Origin: Virgisporangium aliadipatigenens
Lineage (GTDB): Bacteria; Actinomycetota; Actinomycetes; Mycobacteriales; Micromonosporaceae
DNA: 64,000 nucleotides
Direction: 5' to 3'
Assembly: GCF_016863615.1 (NCBI RefSeq)
Contig: NZ_BOPF01000019.1
Span: 168,781-232,780 of the forward strand
The notes below the pieces were generated by a model. It searched no databases. It worked only from the letters and a program-made list of their open reading frames with translations, and was not told the origin of the DNA. This document shows, one piece after another, positions 34,816 to 43,645 of the stretch. The position numbers and the translations under genes are program-made. Each line of letters starts with the position of its first letter. Positions within the stretch are counted from its first letter, which is position 1.

Positions 34816-36066
34816 ATGACCGTCGACGGATTGCGACTGGTCGTGGCGGGGGCCGGGCTGCGCGGGATCGGGTACGCCCGCCGGGCCGTCGCCTCGGGGC
34901 GCGCCCGCGTGGTGGCCGTCGCCGAGCCGGACCCGCAGCGACGCGCGCAGTTCGCGGCGGAGTTCGGGATCGCGGGCGAACTCGTCTTCGCACACTGGCG
35001 GGACCTCGCCGCCGCCGGGCGGGTGGGCGATGCCGTCGTGGTCGCCACCCAGGACCAGATGCACGCCGACCCGACGGTGGCGTTCGCGGAGCTGGGGTAT
35101 CACATCCTGCTCGAGAAGCCGATGGCCACCACCGAGGACGACGCGCTGCGCATCGCCGCCGCGGTGGAGAAGGCGGGCGTCATCTTCGCCGTGTGCCACG
35201 TCATGCGCTACACCCCGTACACGGAGGCGCTCAAACGGCTGCTCGACGAGGGCGCCGTCGGCCGGCTCGTCAGCGTCCAGCACCTGGAACCCATCGGGTG
35301 GTGGCACTTCGCGCACTCGTTCGTGCGCGGGCACTGGAACAGCAGCCGCACCTCGGCACCGCTGCTGCTGACCAAGGCCTGCCACGACATCGACTGGCTG
35401 CTGTACCTGTTCGGGACGGCGCCGGCGCGGGTGAGCTCGTTCGGCGGCCTCAGCCACTTCCGTCCGGAGGAGAAGCCGGCCGGCGCGACGGACAACTGCC
35501 TGACCTGTCCGGTGGAGCCGTCCTGCCCGTACTCGGCGAAGCGGCTGTACCTTTCCTGCCTCGGCGATCCGGACGCGGAGTTCTGGCCGCTGTCGGCGGT
35601 CACGGCGGAGCACACCCCCGAGGGCGTGGAACGCGCGCTGCGGACCGGTCCGTACGGCCGGTGTGTCTACAGTGGACACAACGACGTCGTGGACCACCAG
35701 GTGGTGTCGATGTCCTTCGCCGACGGGGCGACGTGCGCGTTCACGCTCACGGCGTTCACCCCGATGGAAGGACGACGGACCCGGCTCTTCGGGACGCACG
35801 GCTACATCGACGGCGACAACACGCTCCTGCACGTGACGGACTTCCGCACGGGCGCGACGCGCACCATCGACACCGGCGCCCTGGAGGGAACGGGCGGCGA
35901 CGGGCACCACGGCGGCGACACCGCGATCACCGACGTCTTCCTCGCGGCGGTGGAGACGGGAGACCCCACGCTCCTCCCGTCCGACGCCGCGTCCAGCCTG
36001 CTCAGCCACCGCGTCGTTTGGGCCGCCGAACGCGCCCGGGAGACCGGCACGGTCGTCCCCCTCTGA
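34816..36066 (+). CDS. Gfo/Idh/MocA-family sugar dehydrogenase
   Basis: A 416-residue NAD(P)-dependent oxidoreductase. Residues 1-125 are the Rossmann domain (LRLVVAGAGLRGIGYARRAV, VAVAEPDPQRR, VVVATQDQMHAD, and the signature Lys in LLEKPMATTEDD). The C-terminal substrate domain has HDIDWLLYLFG. An insertion with four cysteines (NCLTCPVEPSCPYSAKRLYLSC, about 230-255) looks like a small metal site, known from some members. It probably oxidises a sugar taken up by the neighbouring transporter. The start ATG overlaps the stop of a six-codon leader frame that has the better ribosome binding site (AGAAGGG at 34784). Confidence 0.88.
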   Translation: MTVDGLRLVVAGAGLRGIGYARRAVASGRARVVAVAEPDPQRRAQFAAEFGIAGELVFAHWRDLAAAGRVGDAVVVATQDQMHADPTVAFAELGYHILLEKPMATTEDDALRIAAAVEKAGVIFAVCHVMRYTPYTEALKRLLDEGAVGRLVSVQHLEPIGWWHFAHSFVRGHWNSSRTSAPLLLTKACHDIDWLLYLFGTAPARVSSFGGLSHFRPEEKPAGATDNCLTCPVEPSCPYSAKRLYLSCLGDPDAEFWPLSAVTAEHTPEGVERALRTGPYGRCVYSGHNDVVDHQVVSMSFADGATCAFTLTAFTPMEGRRTRLFGTHGYIDGDNTLLHVTDFRTGATRTIDTGALEGTGGDGHHGGDTAITDVFLAAVETGDPTLLPSDAASSLLSHRVVWAAERARETGTVVPL

Positions 36067-36103
36067 CGCGGGCGCCCGCCGACCGCGCCGCGCTGGCGCT
36101 CGT

Positions 36104-36174
36104 CGATCTTGCAGTTGTGGCCGCGACAAAGCATGCCCGAGGGGGGCGGGTCGGGCGCCACAACTGCAAGATCG
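36104..36174. repeat. Long inverted repeat, 18-base perfect arms
   Basis: CGATCTTGCAGTTGTGGC (36104-36121) and its exact complement (36157-36174) flank 35 bases that can themselves pair partly. It lies between the convergent dehydrogenase and hydrolase genes. It may end transcription both ways, but the AT-rich outer arms and long loop differ from the GC-only terminators elsewhere in the window, so a small repeated element is also possible. Confidence 0.75.
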
Positions 36175-36190
36175 GCGGCGCGGACCCGGA

Positions 36191-37291
36191 TCAGCCGCGG
36201 AAGAGCATCTCGGGGTAGCGGCGGGACGGGCCGTCGAGCAGCGGCGCCTCGCAGGCGCGCAGGTAGCGGTCGTAGAAGGCGCGGATGTAGGCGCGCTGCG
36301 CGGCGATCGAGCGGCGCGCGTCGATCGTGCCGATCAGCGGCTCGGCGTCGGCCGGCGGCGTGCCGGCCTGCGGCAGCAGCGTCTGCAGGTCGGTGAAGGA
36401 GAGGTGCCCGGCACCGTTGAGTTCCAGGTGGTGGCGCGGGCCGCGCAGCCCGGCCCACATCCGGGTCCAGGTCTCGTCCTCCTCGCCGTCGCTGCCGTGC
36501 GTGGAGCCCAGCATGAGGAACGGCCGGTCCAGCCCCTCGTCGAGCACCCGCCCGAGGAAGCTGCCGTCCAGGTTGAGGCCGGCCTTGATGCGCCGGTCCG
36601 CCAGCATCGCCTCGGCCGCCGTGGCGCCGCCCAGCGACGAGCCGAACATGCCCACCCGGCCCAGGTCCATGGTGAGCCCGCGGGGCAGCCGCAGCGACCC
36701 GGAACCCAACCGGTCCAGCACGAACCGCACGTCGGCCACGCGCACGTCGAGCGCCTTGCCGATGATGCGTTCGGCCTCCTCGGGGTCGGTCGGGACGGGG
36801 ACCGCGTGCTCGGCGATCCGCCCGTCGGGGAACTCCACGAACTGCGCGTCGTGCGGGTGGTCGATCGTCACCACGACGTAGCCGTGGCTCGCGAGGTCCT
36901 CGACGAGTGCGGTGCTGCCGGTGCGTTCCAGCCCGAAGCCGGGCGAGTAGAGGACGACCGGCCGGCGGCCCGGGGCGGCCGGCGCGCCGGTGTGCCCGTG
37001 CGTGACCGGCAGCACGAGGCCGGAGCCCGGCGGGTTGATCCGGGCGGCGACGCCGGGGGTCACCCAGCCCGCGCGCGGGTGGCCCCGGGTCTCCTTCGCG
37101 GGGTACCAGATCTGCACCATGAGCTCGCGGACCCGTTCGGCCGGCACCCAGGGGTCCGGTCGCGAGGAGTCCACCAGGTGCAGGGAGACGGTGCCGATGC
37201 GGTCGGGGCCGGTCGGTACCGGCAGCGTCAGTTGAACCGGGGCCGGCGCCGCCACGAGCAGGGCAGCGGCGGCGGCGTATGTGCTCCACAT
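36191..37291 (-). CDS. Secreted PAF-acetylhydrolase-like lipase/esterase
   Basis: A 366-residue alpha/beta hydrolase with an N-terminal signal-like stretch (MWSTYAAAAALLVAAPAPVQ). Features: PVVLYSPGFGLERTGS near the oxyanion hole, VVTIDHPHDAQFVEF, nucleophile MFGSSLGGATAAE, LNLDGSFLG as the acid strand and GAGHLSFTDLQ with the base His. This set is typical of platelet-activating-factor acetylhydrolase-like enzymes of actinomycetes, which cleave short acyl esters. It is a single gene with an inverted repeat after it. Confidence 0.85.
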   Translation of the reverse strand: MWSTYAAAAALLVAAPAPVQLTLPVPTGPDRIGTVSLHLVDSSRPDPWVPAERVRELMVQIWYPAKETRGHPRAGWVTPGVAARINPPGSGLVLPVTHGHTGAPAAPGRRPVVLYSPGFGLERTGSTALVEDLASHGYVVVTIDHPHDAQFVEFPDGRIAEHAVPVPTDPEEAERIIGKALDVRVADVRFVLDRLGSGSLRLPRGLTMDLGRVGMFGSSLGGATAAEAMLADRRIKAGLNLDGSFLGRVLDEGLDRPFLMLGSTHGSDGEEDETWTRMWAGLRGPRHHLELNGAGHLSFTDLQTLLPQAGTPPADAEPLIGTIDARRSIAAQRAYIRAFYDRYLRACEAPLLDGPSRRYPEMLFRG

Positions 37292-37336
37292 GCCGCTGAG
37301 CCTTCGGGACGGATGGTCGCCGCGTTAGTACGCGCG

Positions 37337-37355
37337 GTCACCGGAACCCGGTGAC
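37337..37355 (-). terminator. Small hairpin after the XRE-cupin gene
   Basis: GTCACCGG (37337-37344), loop AAC, CCGGTGAC (37348-37355), 17 bases beyond the stop of the regulator gene. Confidence 0.5.
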
Positions 37356-37371
37356 GGATGTCAGCGTTCAA

Positions 37372-38019
37372 TCACGATGAACGTTCGAGCACGAACCAGA
37401 CGCCGATGGCCGGCTCGGTCGACTCGTTGCGGTAGGCGTGCGGCGTCGTCGAGTCGAACGACACCGAGTCCCCCGCGCGCAGCCGGTGCGTGTCGAAGCC
37501 GAGCGTGAGCGTCAGCTCCCCGCTCACCACGAAGCCGAACTCGGTGCCGGAGTGGCGCATCAGGTTGCCGTCGCTGGAGGAGGTGCCGCCCGGCCGGTAG
37601 GTGATGAGCAGGAAGTCGACGTGCTTGTCCGGCACCCGACCGAGCAGTTCCCACGTGACGCCGGAGTCCAGGGTGAGCACCTCGCGCTGCGCCGGCGCGA
37701 CGACGGGGCCGAGCCGGGGCGCGCCCGCCTGCGCCGTGGCGAGCGCGGTGAGCAGCGCGGTGCCGCCGCCCTCCGCCACCACGGCCGCCGGCTCGACGTC
37801 CACAGTGGACGGTGCGTCCTCGCCGAACAGGTCCTCGATCGGCACCCCCAGCGCGGTGGCGACGGCGTACAGGGTGCTGACCGACGGGCTGCTCTTCTCG
37901 GTCTCGATCTGCGAGATGAGGCTGGCCGACACCCCGATCTCGCGGGCGAGCCCGCGCACGCTGACGCCGCGCCGCACGCGTGCCGCGCGCAGCCGGGCGC
38001 CGATCGGGGGTAGGGCCAC
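37372..38019 (-). CDS. XRE-cupin transcriptional regulator
   Basis: A 215-residue regulator. Residues about 5-60 are an XRE helix-turn-helix ([47 protein letters not shown]). Residues about 135-210 are a cupin ([44 protein letters not shown]) with the His and Glu of the metal site. Such regulators bind a metabolite in the cupin and control an adjacent catabolic operon. The GTG start at 38019 follows AAGGA. It is divergent from the operon at 38144, which is its likely target. Confidence 0.9.
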   Translation of the reverse strand: MALPPIGARLRAARVRRGVSVRGLAREIGVSASLISQIETEKSSPSVSTLYAVATALGVPIEDLFGEDAPSTVDVEPAAVVAEGGGTALLTALATAQAGAPRLGPVVAPAQREVLTLDSGVTWELLGRVPDKHVDFLLITYRPGGTSSSDGNLMRHSGTEFGFVVSGELTLTLGFDTHRLRAGDSVSFDSTTPHAYRNESTEPAIGVWFVLERSS

Positions 38020-38069
38020 GGGTGATCCTTTCCAGGATGTGGAGTGCAGGTTACCGCGTAAAGTATTGC

Positions 38070-38098
38070 TTGACGATGGGGCGTCGTCTTCGTAAGTT
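38070..38098 (+). promoter_or_regulatory. Promoter of the M24/E1/amidohydrolase operon
   Basis: -35 TTGACG (38070-38075), 17-base spacer, -10 TAAGTT (38093-38098), 46 bases before the first gene. A small dyad TTACCGCGTAA (38051-38061) just upstream, and GGTAA at 38101, could serve the XRE-cupin regulator. Confidence 0.55.
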
Positions 38099-38143
38099 CC
38101 CGGTAACGACGATTTAACAGGTGCGGCCCAAGGGAGCGCGGCC

Positions 38144-39448
38144 ATGACGGTTCGCACGTTCGGCACCAACTCCGTCGACTGGGAGCAGCGGCTCGACCTC
38201 GACCGCCTGCGTGAGGACCGGCTCGCCCGCCTCCGCGGCGCCCTCGAACGTTCGTCGCTGGGCGCACTTCTCACGTTCGACTTCGCCAACATCCGCTACA
38301 TGACCGCCACGCACATCGGCACCTGGGCGATGGACAAGCTGATCCGCTTCGCCGTGCTGCCGCGCGGCGGGGAGCCGGTGCTGTGGGACTTCGGGTCGGC
38401 GGCCAAGCACCACCAGCTCTACAACCCGTGGCTGGACGGGACGGAGCGGGCCCGGGCCGGCATCTCCACGCTGCGCGGGGCGTTCCACCCCGACGCCGGC
38501 ATCGCCGAGGAGGTCGCCCGCAAGGTCGCGAACGTCCTGCGCGAACACGGCCTCGCCGACGCGCCCCTCGGCGTGGACCTGATCGAGATGCCGATCCTCG
38601 CCGCGTTGCAACGCGAGGGCCTCGACGTCGTCGACGGGCAGCAGGTCTTCCTCGACGCGCGGCGGATCAAGACCCCGGACGAGATCGGCCTCCTGGCGCA
38701 GGCGGCCTCGATGGTCGACGCCGCCTACGAGGAGCTGTACACGTTCCTGCGCCCCGGCGTGCGCGAGAACGAGTGCGTCGGCCTCGTCAGCAAGGTGCTG
38801 TACGACCTGGGCAGCGAGTACGTCGAGGGGGTCAACGCGATCTCCGGCGAACGCTGCTCGCCGCACCCGCACGTCTACTCCGACCGGCTGATCCGCCCCG
38901 GCGATCCGGCGTTCTTCGACATCCTGCACAGCCATATGGGCTACCGCACCTGCTACTACCGCTGCTTCGCCGTCGGCAGCGCCTCCCCCGCCCAGCGCGA
39001 CGCCTACGTGCGCTGCCGCGAGTACATGGACCGGGCGATCGCGCTCGTGAAGCCGGGCGCCACCACGGCCGACATCGTCTCCGTGTGGCCGACCGCGCAG
39101 GAGTTCGGCTTCCCGGACGAGGAGGCGGCGTTCGCGTTGCAGTACGGGCACGGCGTCGGGCTGTCCATCTGGGAGAAGCCCATCTTCAGCCGGCTCGTCT
39201 CGTTGGAGCATCCCGAGGTGCTCGAGGAGGGGATGGTGTTCGCGCTGGAGACGTACTGGCCGGGCTCCGACGGGTGGTCCGCCGCCCGGATCGAGGAGGA
39301 GGTCGTGGTCACCGCCGACGGGTGCGAGGTCATCACCAAGTTCCCCGCGGAGGAACTGCTCGTCGCCGGCTCGCGCTACTACACGGCCACCGGCCCGCTG
39401 CCCACGACCCGATCCGCGCAGTCGCACCTGAACCGGAGTGTCCGATGA
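38144..39448 (+). CDS. M24-family (Xaa-Pro peptidase/creatinase-like) enzyme
   Basis: A 434-residue two-domain 'pita-bread' protein. The catalytic domain keeps most metal ligands: Asp259 (FFDILHS), His336 (YGHGVGL), Glu369 (ALETYWPG) and Glu384 (ARIEEEVVV). The second Asp ligand, eleven residues after the first in true aminopeptidases, is Cys270 here (GYRTCYYRCF). This change is common in a non-peptidase branch that includes amidinohydrolase and DMSP-lyase relatives, so the role may be C-N hydrolysis or lyase chemistry rather than peptide cleavage. It opens the operon; its stop overlaps the next start (ATGA). Confidence 0.82.
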   Translation: MTVRTFGTNSVDWEQRLDLDRLREDRLARLRGALERSSLGALLTFDFANIRYMTATHIGTWAMDKLIRFAVLPRGGEPVLWDFGSAAKHHQLYNPWLDGTERARAGISTLRGAFHPDAGIAEEVARKVANVLREHGLADAPLGVDLIEMPILAALQREGLDVVDGQQVFLDARRIKTPDEIGLLAQAASMVDAAYEELYTFLRPGVRENECVGLVSKVLYDLGSEYVEGVNAISGERCSPHPHVYSDRLIRPGDPAFFDILHSHMGYRTCYYRCFAVGSASPAQRDAYVRCREYMDRAIALVKPGATTADIVSVWPTAQEFGFPDEEAAFALQYGHGVGLSIWEKPIFSRLVSLEHPEVLEEGMVFALETYWPGSDGWSAARIEEEVVVTADGCEVITKFPAEELLVAGSRYYTATGPLPTTRSAQSHLNRSVR

Positions 39449-40416
39449 GGACACTGCTCGACATGTACGAGCGGATGGCCGTCATCCGCCGCACCGAGAA
39501 GGCGGCGTTCGACCTGTTCATGGCGGGGCTGGTGAAGGGGACCACGCACCTCGCCTCCGGACACGAGGCGGTGGCCGTCGGGACCGCCGCGGCGCTGCGG
39601 CCCGACGACTACGTGTTCGCCACGTACCGCGGCCACCATCACGCCATGGCGATGGGCGCGTCCGCCGAGGAGTGCCTCGCCGAGCTGATGAGCAAGGCGA
39701 CCGGCGTCTGCCGGGCCAAGGGCGGTTCGATGCACCTGACCAAGGCCGCCAACGGGATGCTGGGCTCCTACGCGATCGTCGGCGCGCACCTGCCGATGGC
39801 GGCGGGTGCGGCGTGGTCGGCGAAGCTGCGCGGCACGGATCAGGTGGCGGTGGCGTTCTTCGGCGACGGCGCCACCAACATCGGGGCGTTCCACGAGGCC
39901 TTGAACCTGGCCGCGGTCTGGAAGCTGCCGGTCCTTTTCATCTGCGAGAACAACTTCTACATGGAGTACACGCCGATCGGCGCGGTGACGGCCGTGCCGC
40001 ACCCCGCCGCCGACCGCGCCCCCGCCTACTCGATCCCCGCCGTGGTCATCGACGGCAATGACGTCACCGTGGTCCGCGACGCCGTAGCGCAAGCGGTCGA
40101 ACGGGCACGCGCCGGCGAAGGGCCCACCGTCATCGAGGCCGAGACGTACCGGCACCACGGGCACAGCCGCACCGACCCCGGCGCGTACCGGCCCAAGGAG
40201 GAGGTCGAGCGCTGGCTCAAGCACGACCCGCTCGACATCGCCCGCGCCCACCTGGAGGCGCAGGGCATCACGCCGGACGACGTCCGGCGGGTCGACGAGC
40301 GCGCCGCCGCGCACGTGGCCGCCGCCGTCGACGCGGCGAAGAACGCGCCCGACGCCGACCCGGCCGAGGCGTTCACCGACGTGTGGGCCGACGGGAGCGC
40401 GACATGGCGGAGCTGA
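39445..40416 (+). CDS. 2-oxoacid/acetoin dehydrogenase E1 alpha subunit
   Basis: A 323-residue thiamine-diphosphate enzyme subunit. Seen: YRGHHHAMAMG for the phosphate and pyrimidine sites, KGGSMHLT, and the TPP motif beginning GDGATNIGAFHEALN (140-154) and closing with ENN (168-170). Together with the beta subunit it decarboxylates a 2-oxoacid or cleaves acetoin and would pass the acyl unit to a lipoyl E2. The closest pattern is AcoA. No E2 or E3 gene lies in the operon. It overlaps its upstream neighbour by ATGA and the downstream gene by 13 bases. Confidence 0.9.
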   Translation: MRTLLDMYERMAVIRRTEKAAFDLFMAGLVKGTTHLASGHEAVAVGTAAALRPDDYVFATYRGHHHAMAMGASAEECLAELMSKATGVCRAKGGSMHLTKAANGMLGSYAIVGAHLPMAAGAAWSAKLRGTDQVAVAFFGDGATNIGAFHEALNLAAVWKLPVLFICENNFYMEYTPIGAVTAVPHPAADRAPAYSIPAVVIDGNDVTVVRDAVAQAVERARAGEGPTVIEAETYRHHGHSRTDPGAYRPKEEVERWLKHDPLDIARAHLEAQGITPDDVRRVDERAAAHVAAAVDAAKNAPDADPAEAFTDVWADGSATWRS

Positions 40417-41384
40417 TCACCTATCGGGAGGCCGTCGCCGAGGGCATCGCGCGCGAGATGCGGCGGGACCCGGACGTGGTGTGCCTCGGCGAGGACATCG
40501 GTGCCGCCGGCGGGGTGTTCAAGACGACCGTGGGCCTCTTCGACGAGTTCGGCGCGGGCCGGGTCTGGGACACCCCCATCTCCGAACAGGCCATCGTCGG
40601 CGCGGCCATGGGCGCGGCGATGACGGGCATGCGGCCGGTCGCCGAGATCATGTTCAGCGACTTCCTCGCCTGCTGCTGGGACTACCTCGCCAACGAGATC
40701 CCGAAGGTGCGCTACATGACGGGCGGCCAGGTGACGGTCCCGTTGGTGGTGCGCACCGCCAACGGCGGCGGGCTCGGCTTCGGCGCCCAGCACTCGCAGT
40801 CCGTGGAGAACTGGGCGCTGACCGTGCCGGGCCTCAAAATCGTCGCGCCGTCCACCCCGGCCGACGTCGTGGGCCTGATGGCCTCGGCCATCCGCAGCGA
40901 CGACCCCGTCGTGTTCTTCGAGCACAAGGGCCTCTTCGCGAGCAAGGGCGCACCGGCGCCGCCGGACCACGTGATCCCGCTGGGGAAGGCCGCCGTCAGA
41001 AGGAGCGGAGCCGACGTGACGGTCGTGGCGCTGGCCGCCACCGTGCCGCTGGCGCTGACCGCCGCGGAGGAACTCGCCCGCGACGGGATCGACGTCGAGG
41101 TGATCGACCTGCGCTGCCTCATCCCGCTCGACATGTCCACCGTCCTGGAGTCCGTCGCGAAGACGTCGCGACTCGTCGTCGTGGAGGAGAACCCGTATCA
41201 GGGCGGCTGGGGCGGCACCGTCGTCTCCGTCGTCGCCGAGGAGGGCTTCGAGTCCCTCGACGCCCCGATCAAACGGGTCGCCGCCGCCAACGTGCCGCTT
41301 CCGTTCGCGGATGCGTTGGAGGAGAAGGTGATCCCCACCGTCGACAAGCTCGTGGCGGCCGTCCGCACCACGGTCGCCTACTGA
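40404..41384 (+). CDS. 2-oxoacid/acetoin dehydrogenase E1 beta subunit
   Basis: A 326-residue transketolase-like subunit: ITYREAVAEGIAREMRRDPDVVCLGEDIG at the N terminus with the conserved Glu that activates TPP, FGAGRVWDTPISEQAIVGAAMGAAMTG, then FFEHKGLF and the C-terminal VVVEENPYQGGWG. It forms the heterotetramer with the alpha subunit encoded just upstream. The ATG at 40404 is preferred over a GTG at 40383 because of GGAG at the right distance and the family start. Confidence 0.9.
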   Translation: MAELITYREAVAEGIAREMRRDPDVVCLGEDIGAAGGVFKTTVGLFDEFGAGRVWDTPISEQAIVGAAMGAAMTGMRPVAEIMFSDFLACCWDYLANEIPKVRYMTGGQVTVPLVVRTANGGGLGFGAQHSQSVENWALTVPGLKIVAPSTPADVVGLMASAIRSDDPVVFFEHKGLFASKGAPAPPDHVIPLGKAAVRRSGADVTVVALAATVPLALTAAEELARDGIDVEVIDLRCLIPLDMSTVLESVAKTSRLVVVEENPYQGGWGGTVVSVVAEEGFESLDAPIKRVAAANVPLPFADALEEKVIPTVDKLVAAVRTTVAY

Positions 41385-41423
41385 ACCCCCACCCCACCAG
41401 CGATCGCAAGGGAGTGATCGTCC

Positions 41424-42770
41424 GTGAGCAACCGCATCCTCTTACGTGGCGGCCGGATCATCAGCATGGACCCCGCAGTCGGGGACCTCGACAGCGGCGA
41501 CATCCTCATCGAGGACGGAAAGATCGTCGCCGTGCAACCGCACATCGAGGCCGACGCGGAGGTGGTCGACGCCACCGGCCGCATCGTCATCCCCGGCTTC
41601 GTCGACACCCACCGGCACACCTGGGAGGCCGCCATCCGCGGCTGCGCCCCGAACGCCACCCTGGACGATTACTTCGTCGAGGTGCTCGACACGTTCGCGC
41701 CGAAGTACCGGCCGGAGGACGTGTACGCCAGCAACCTCGCCGGCTCCCTCGAATGCCTCAACGCCGGCATCACCACGCTCGTCGACTGGTCGCACATCAA
41801 CAACACCCCCGAACATCCCGACGCGGCCGTGCAGGCGTTGCAGGAGACCGGAATCCGCGCGCAGTACGCCTACGGCAGCGCGAACACCTCGCTCGCCGAC
41901 TACTGGTTCGAGAGCAAGCTCAGCATCCCCGGCGACGACGTGCGTCGGGTGCGCAGCGCCTACTTCTCCTCCGACGACCAGCTGCTGACGATGGGCCTCG
42001 CCACGCGCGGGACGGGGTTCTGCGTCAACGACGTCGTGACCGCGGAGTGGCGCCTCGCCCGCGAGCTGAACATCCCGGTCACCGTGCACGTCGCGATGGG
42101 CCGGCTGGCCGGCCGGTTCGGCATGATCAAGGCACTGTCCGAACTGAACCTGCTCGGCCCCGACGTCACCTACATCCACTGCTGCTACTTCAGCGACGAG
42201 GAATGGCAGCTCGTCGCCGACTCCGGCGGGACCGTCTCCATCGCGCCTCAGGTCGAGGTGCAGATGGGCCACGGCTGGCCGCCCGTCGTGAAGGCCACCG
42301 AGTACGGGCTGCGGCCCAGCCTCTCCATCGACGTCGTGACGACCGTGCCGGGTGACATGTTCACGCAGATGCGGGCGGCGTTCGGGGCGGACCGGGCGCG
42401 CATCAACGCCGTCTGGTGGGAGCGCAACGAACCGGCGCAGGGGCTGCCCACCGCCCGCCAGATGCTGGAGGCGGCCACCATCAACGGGGCACACGTCGCC
42501 GGGCTGGAGTCGCGCACCGGTTCGCTGACGCCGGGCAAGCGCGCCGACATCGTGCTGCTCGACGCGACGGCCATCAACATGACGCCGATCCACGACCCCG
42601 TCGCGGCCGTGGTGCTGATGGCCGACGTGTCCAATGTGGAGGCCGTGCTGGTCGACGGCGAGTTCCGCAAGCGGGACTTCAAACTGCTCGGTGACGTGTC
42701 CCGCGCACGCACCCTCGTCGAGAACTCCGCCGAACACCTCGTCGCGGCGACGAAACCGGTAGCCGCGTGA
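41424..42770 (+). CDS. Amidohydrolase of the AtzA/TrzA/SsnA type
   Basis: A 448-residue metal-dependent hydrolase. An N-terminal beta sandwich (residues 1-55) precedes the TIM barrel with metal ligands His63 and His65 (DTHRH), His222 (VTVHVAM), His252 (YIHCCYF) and Asp303 (LSIDVV), and ends with PGKRADIVLLD. Family members deaminate or dechlorinate N-heterocycles such as guanine, 8-oxoguanine or s-triazines. The substrate is unknown; the ring-opening or deaminating step of the operon's pathway is a fair guess. Its stop overlaps the next start (GTGA). Confidence 0.88.
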   Translation: MSNRILLRGGRIISMDPAVGDLDSGDILIEDGKIVAVQPHIEADAEVVDATGRIVIPGFVDTHRHTWEAAIRGCAPNATLDDYFVEVLDTFAPKYRPEDVYASNLAGSLECLNAGITTLVDWSHINNTPEHPDAAVQALQETGIRAQYAYGSANTSLADYWFESKLSIPGDDVRRVRSAYFSSDDQLLTMGLATRGTGFCVNDVVTAEWRLARELNIPVTVHVAMGRLAGRFGMIKALSELNLLGPDVTYIHCCYFSDEEWQLVADSGGTVSIAPQVEVQMGHGWPPVVKATEYGLRPSLSIDVVTTVPGDMFTQMRAAFGADRARINAVWWERNEPAQGLPTARQMLEAATINGAHVAGLESRTGSLTPGKRADIVLLDATAINMTPIHDPVAAVVLMADVSNVEAVLVDGEFRKRDFKLLGDVSRARTLVENSAEHLVAATKPVAA

Positions 42771-43645
42771 GCCTTCACATCGTGGCCCGGGCCGCCGATG
42801 CCGAGTACACCGACCTCGGTGACGGATATCGACGCTGGGCCGTCGTCACCGAGGCCGCCGGCAGTGTCCACACGGGATTCAACGTCTGCGTGCTGGACCC
42901 CGGCGGCGCGGTGCGAAGCCACGTGCACTCGTTCGAGGAGAGCGTGTACGTGCTCGACGGCAGCGGTGTGCTGGAGACGGCCGACGGCGCCGTGCGGCTC
43001 GGCCCCGGGGACTACGCGCTGCTGCCCGTCGGCGTCGGGCACGCCTGGCGCAACGACTCCGACGCACCGGTGCGCTGGGCCGAGATGCAGGGGCCGGTGC
43101 CCCGCGCGCGCTTCGACGGCGACACGATCGCGGTGCCGGCGTGGGAGCCGCACGAGCCCGTGCCGGTCGACGTGCGGGACCCGCGGGTGCGCCGGTTCGG
43201 CAACATCACGCCGGCCCACATGGACGCCACGAAGCAGCAGCAGGGCATGCTCGCCGTCTCGGCCAGCATGCGCACCGCCCTGCTGGTGTACAGCGGCATC
43301 ACCGTGAAGATGATGGTGGACTCGGACCTCGGTGCGCGGCTCACCACGATGTTCATGGTGCAGTACGAGCCGGACGGGACGGCCGGGCCGCACGACCACC
43401 CGTTCGAGGAGACGTATCTGTTCCTCGAGGGCACGAGTGTGGCGACGTTCGACGGGATCGAGTACACGCTCGGGCCGGGCGATGTGGCCTGGGCGGGCGT
43501 CGGTTGCGTGCACGGGTTCCGCAACGCCGGCGGCGGCGTGCTGCGCTGGTTGGAGACGCAGTCGCCGCAGCCGCCGGGGCGGTACTCCTATAGGTTCGTG
43601 CGCGACTGGGACTATCTGCGCGAGGCGTTGGGGGAATCGACGTGA
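42767..43645 (+). CDS. Bicupin, (S)-ureidoglycine aminohydrolase-like
   Basis: A 292-residue protein of two cupin domains. The first (about 40-105) has SHVHSFEESVYVLDGSG and GDYALLPVGVGHAW. The second (about 200-275) has GPHDHPFEETYLFLEG and GDVAWAGVGCVHGFRN, with two His, one Glu and a late His set for Mn. The arrangement matches ureidoglycine aminohydrolase (UGHY/AllE), which releases ammonia from ureidoglycine in purine breakdown, but no allantoin genes are nearby, so another N-rich small molecule is possible. It starts with GTGA overlap and ends with GTGA overlap. Confidence 0.82.
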   Translation: MSLHIVARAADAEYTDLGDGYRRWAVVTEAAGSVHTGFNVCVLDPGGAVRSHVHSFEESVYVLDGSGVLETADGAVRLGPGDYALLPVGVGHAWRNDSDAPVRWAEMQGPVPRARFDGDTIAVPAWEPHEPVPVDVRDPRVRRFGNITPAHMDATKQQQGMLAVSASMRTALLVYSGITVKMMVDSDLGARLTTMFMVQYEPDGTAGPHDHPFEETYLFLEGTSVATFDGIEYTLGPGDVAWAGVGCVHGFRNAGGGVLRWLETQSPQPPGRYSYRFVRDWDYLREALGEST

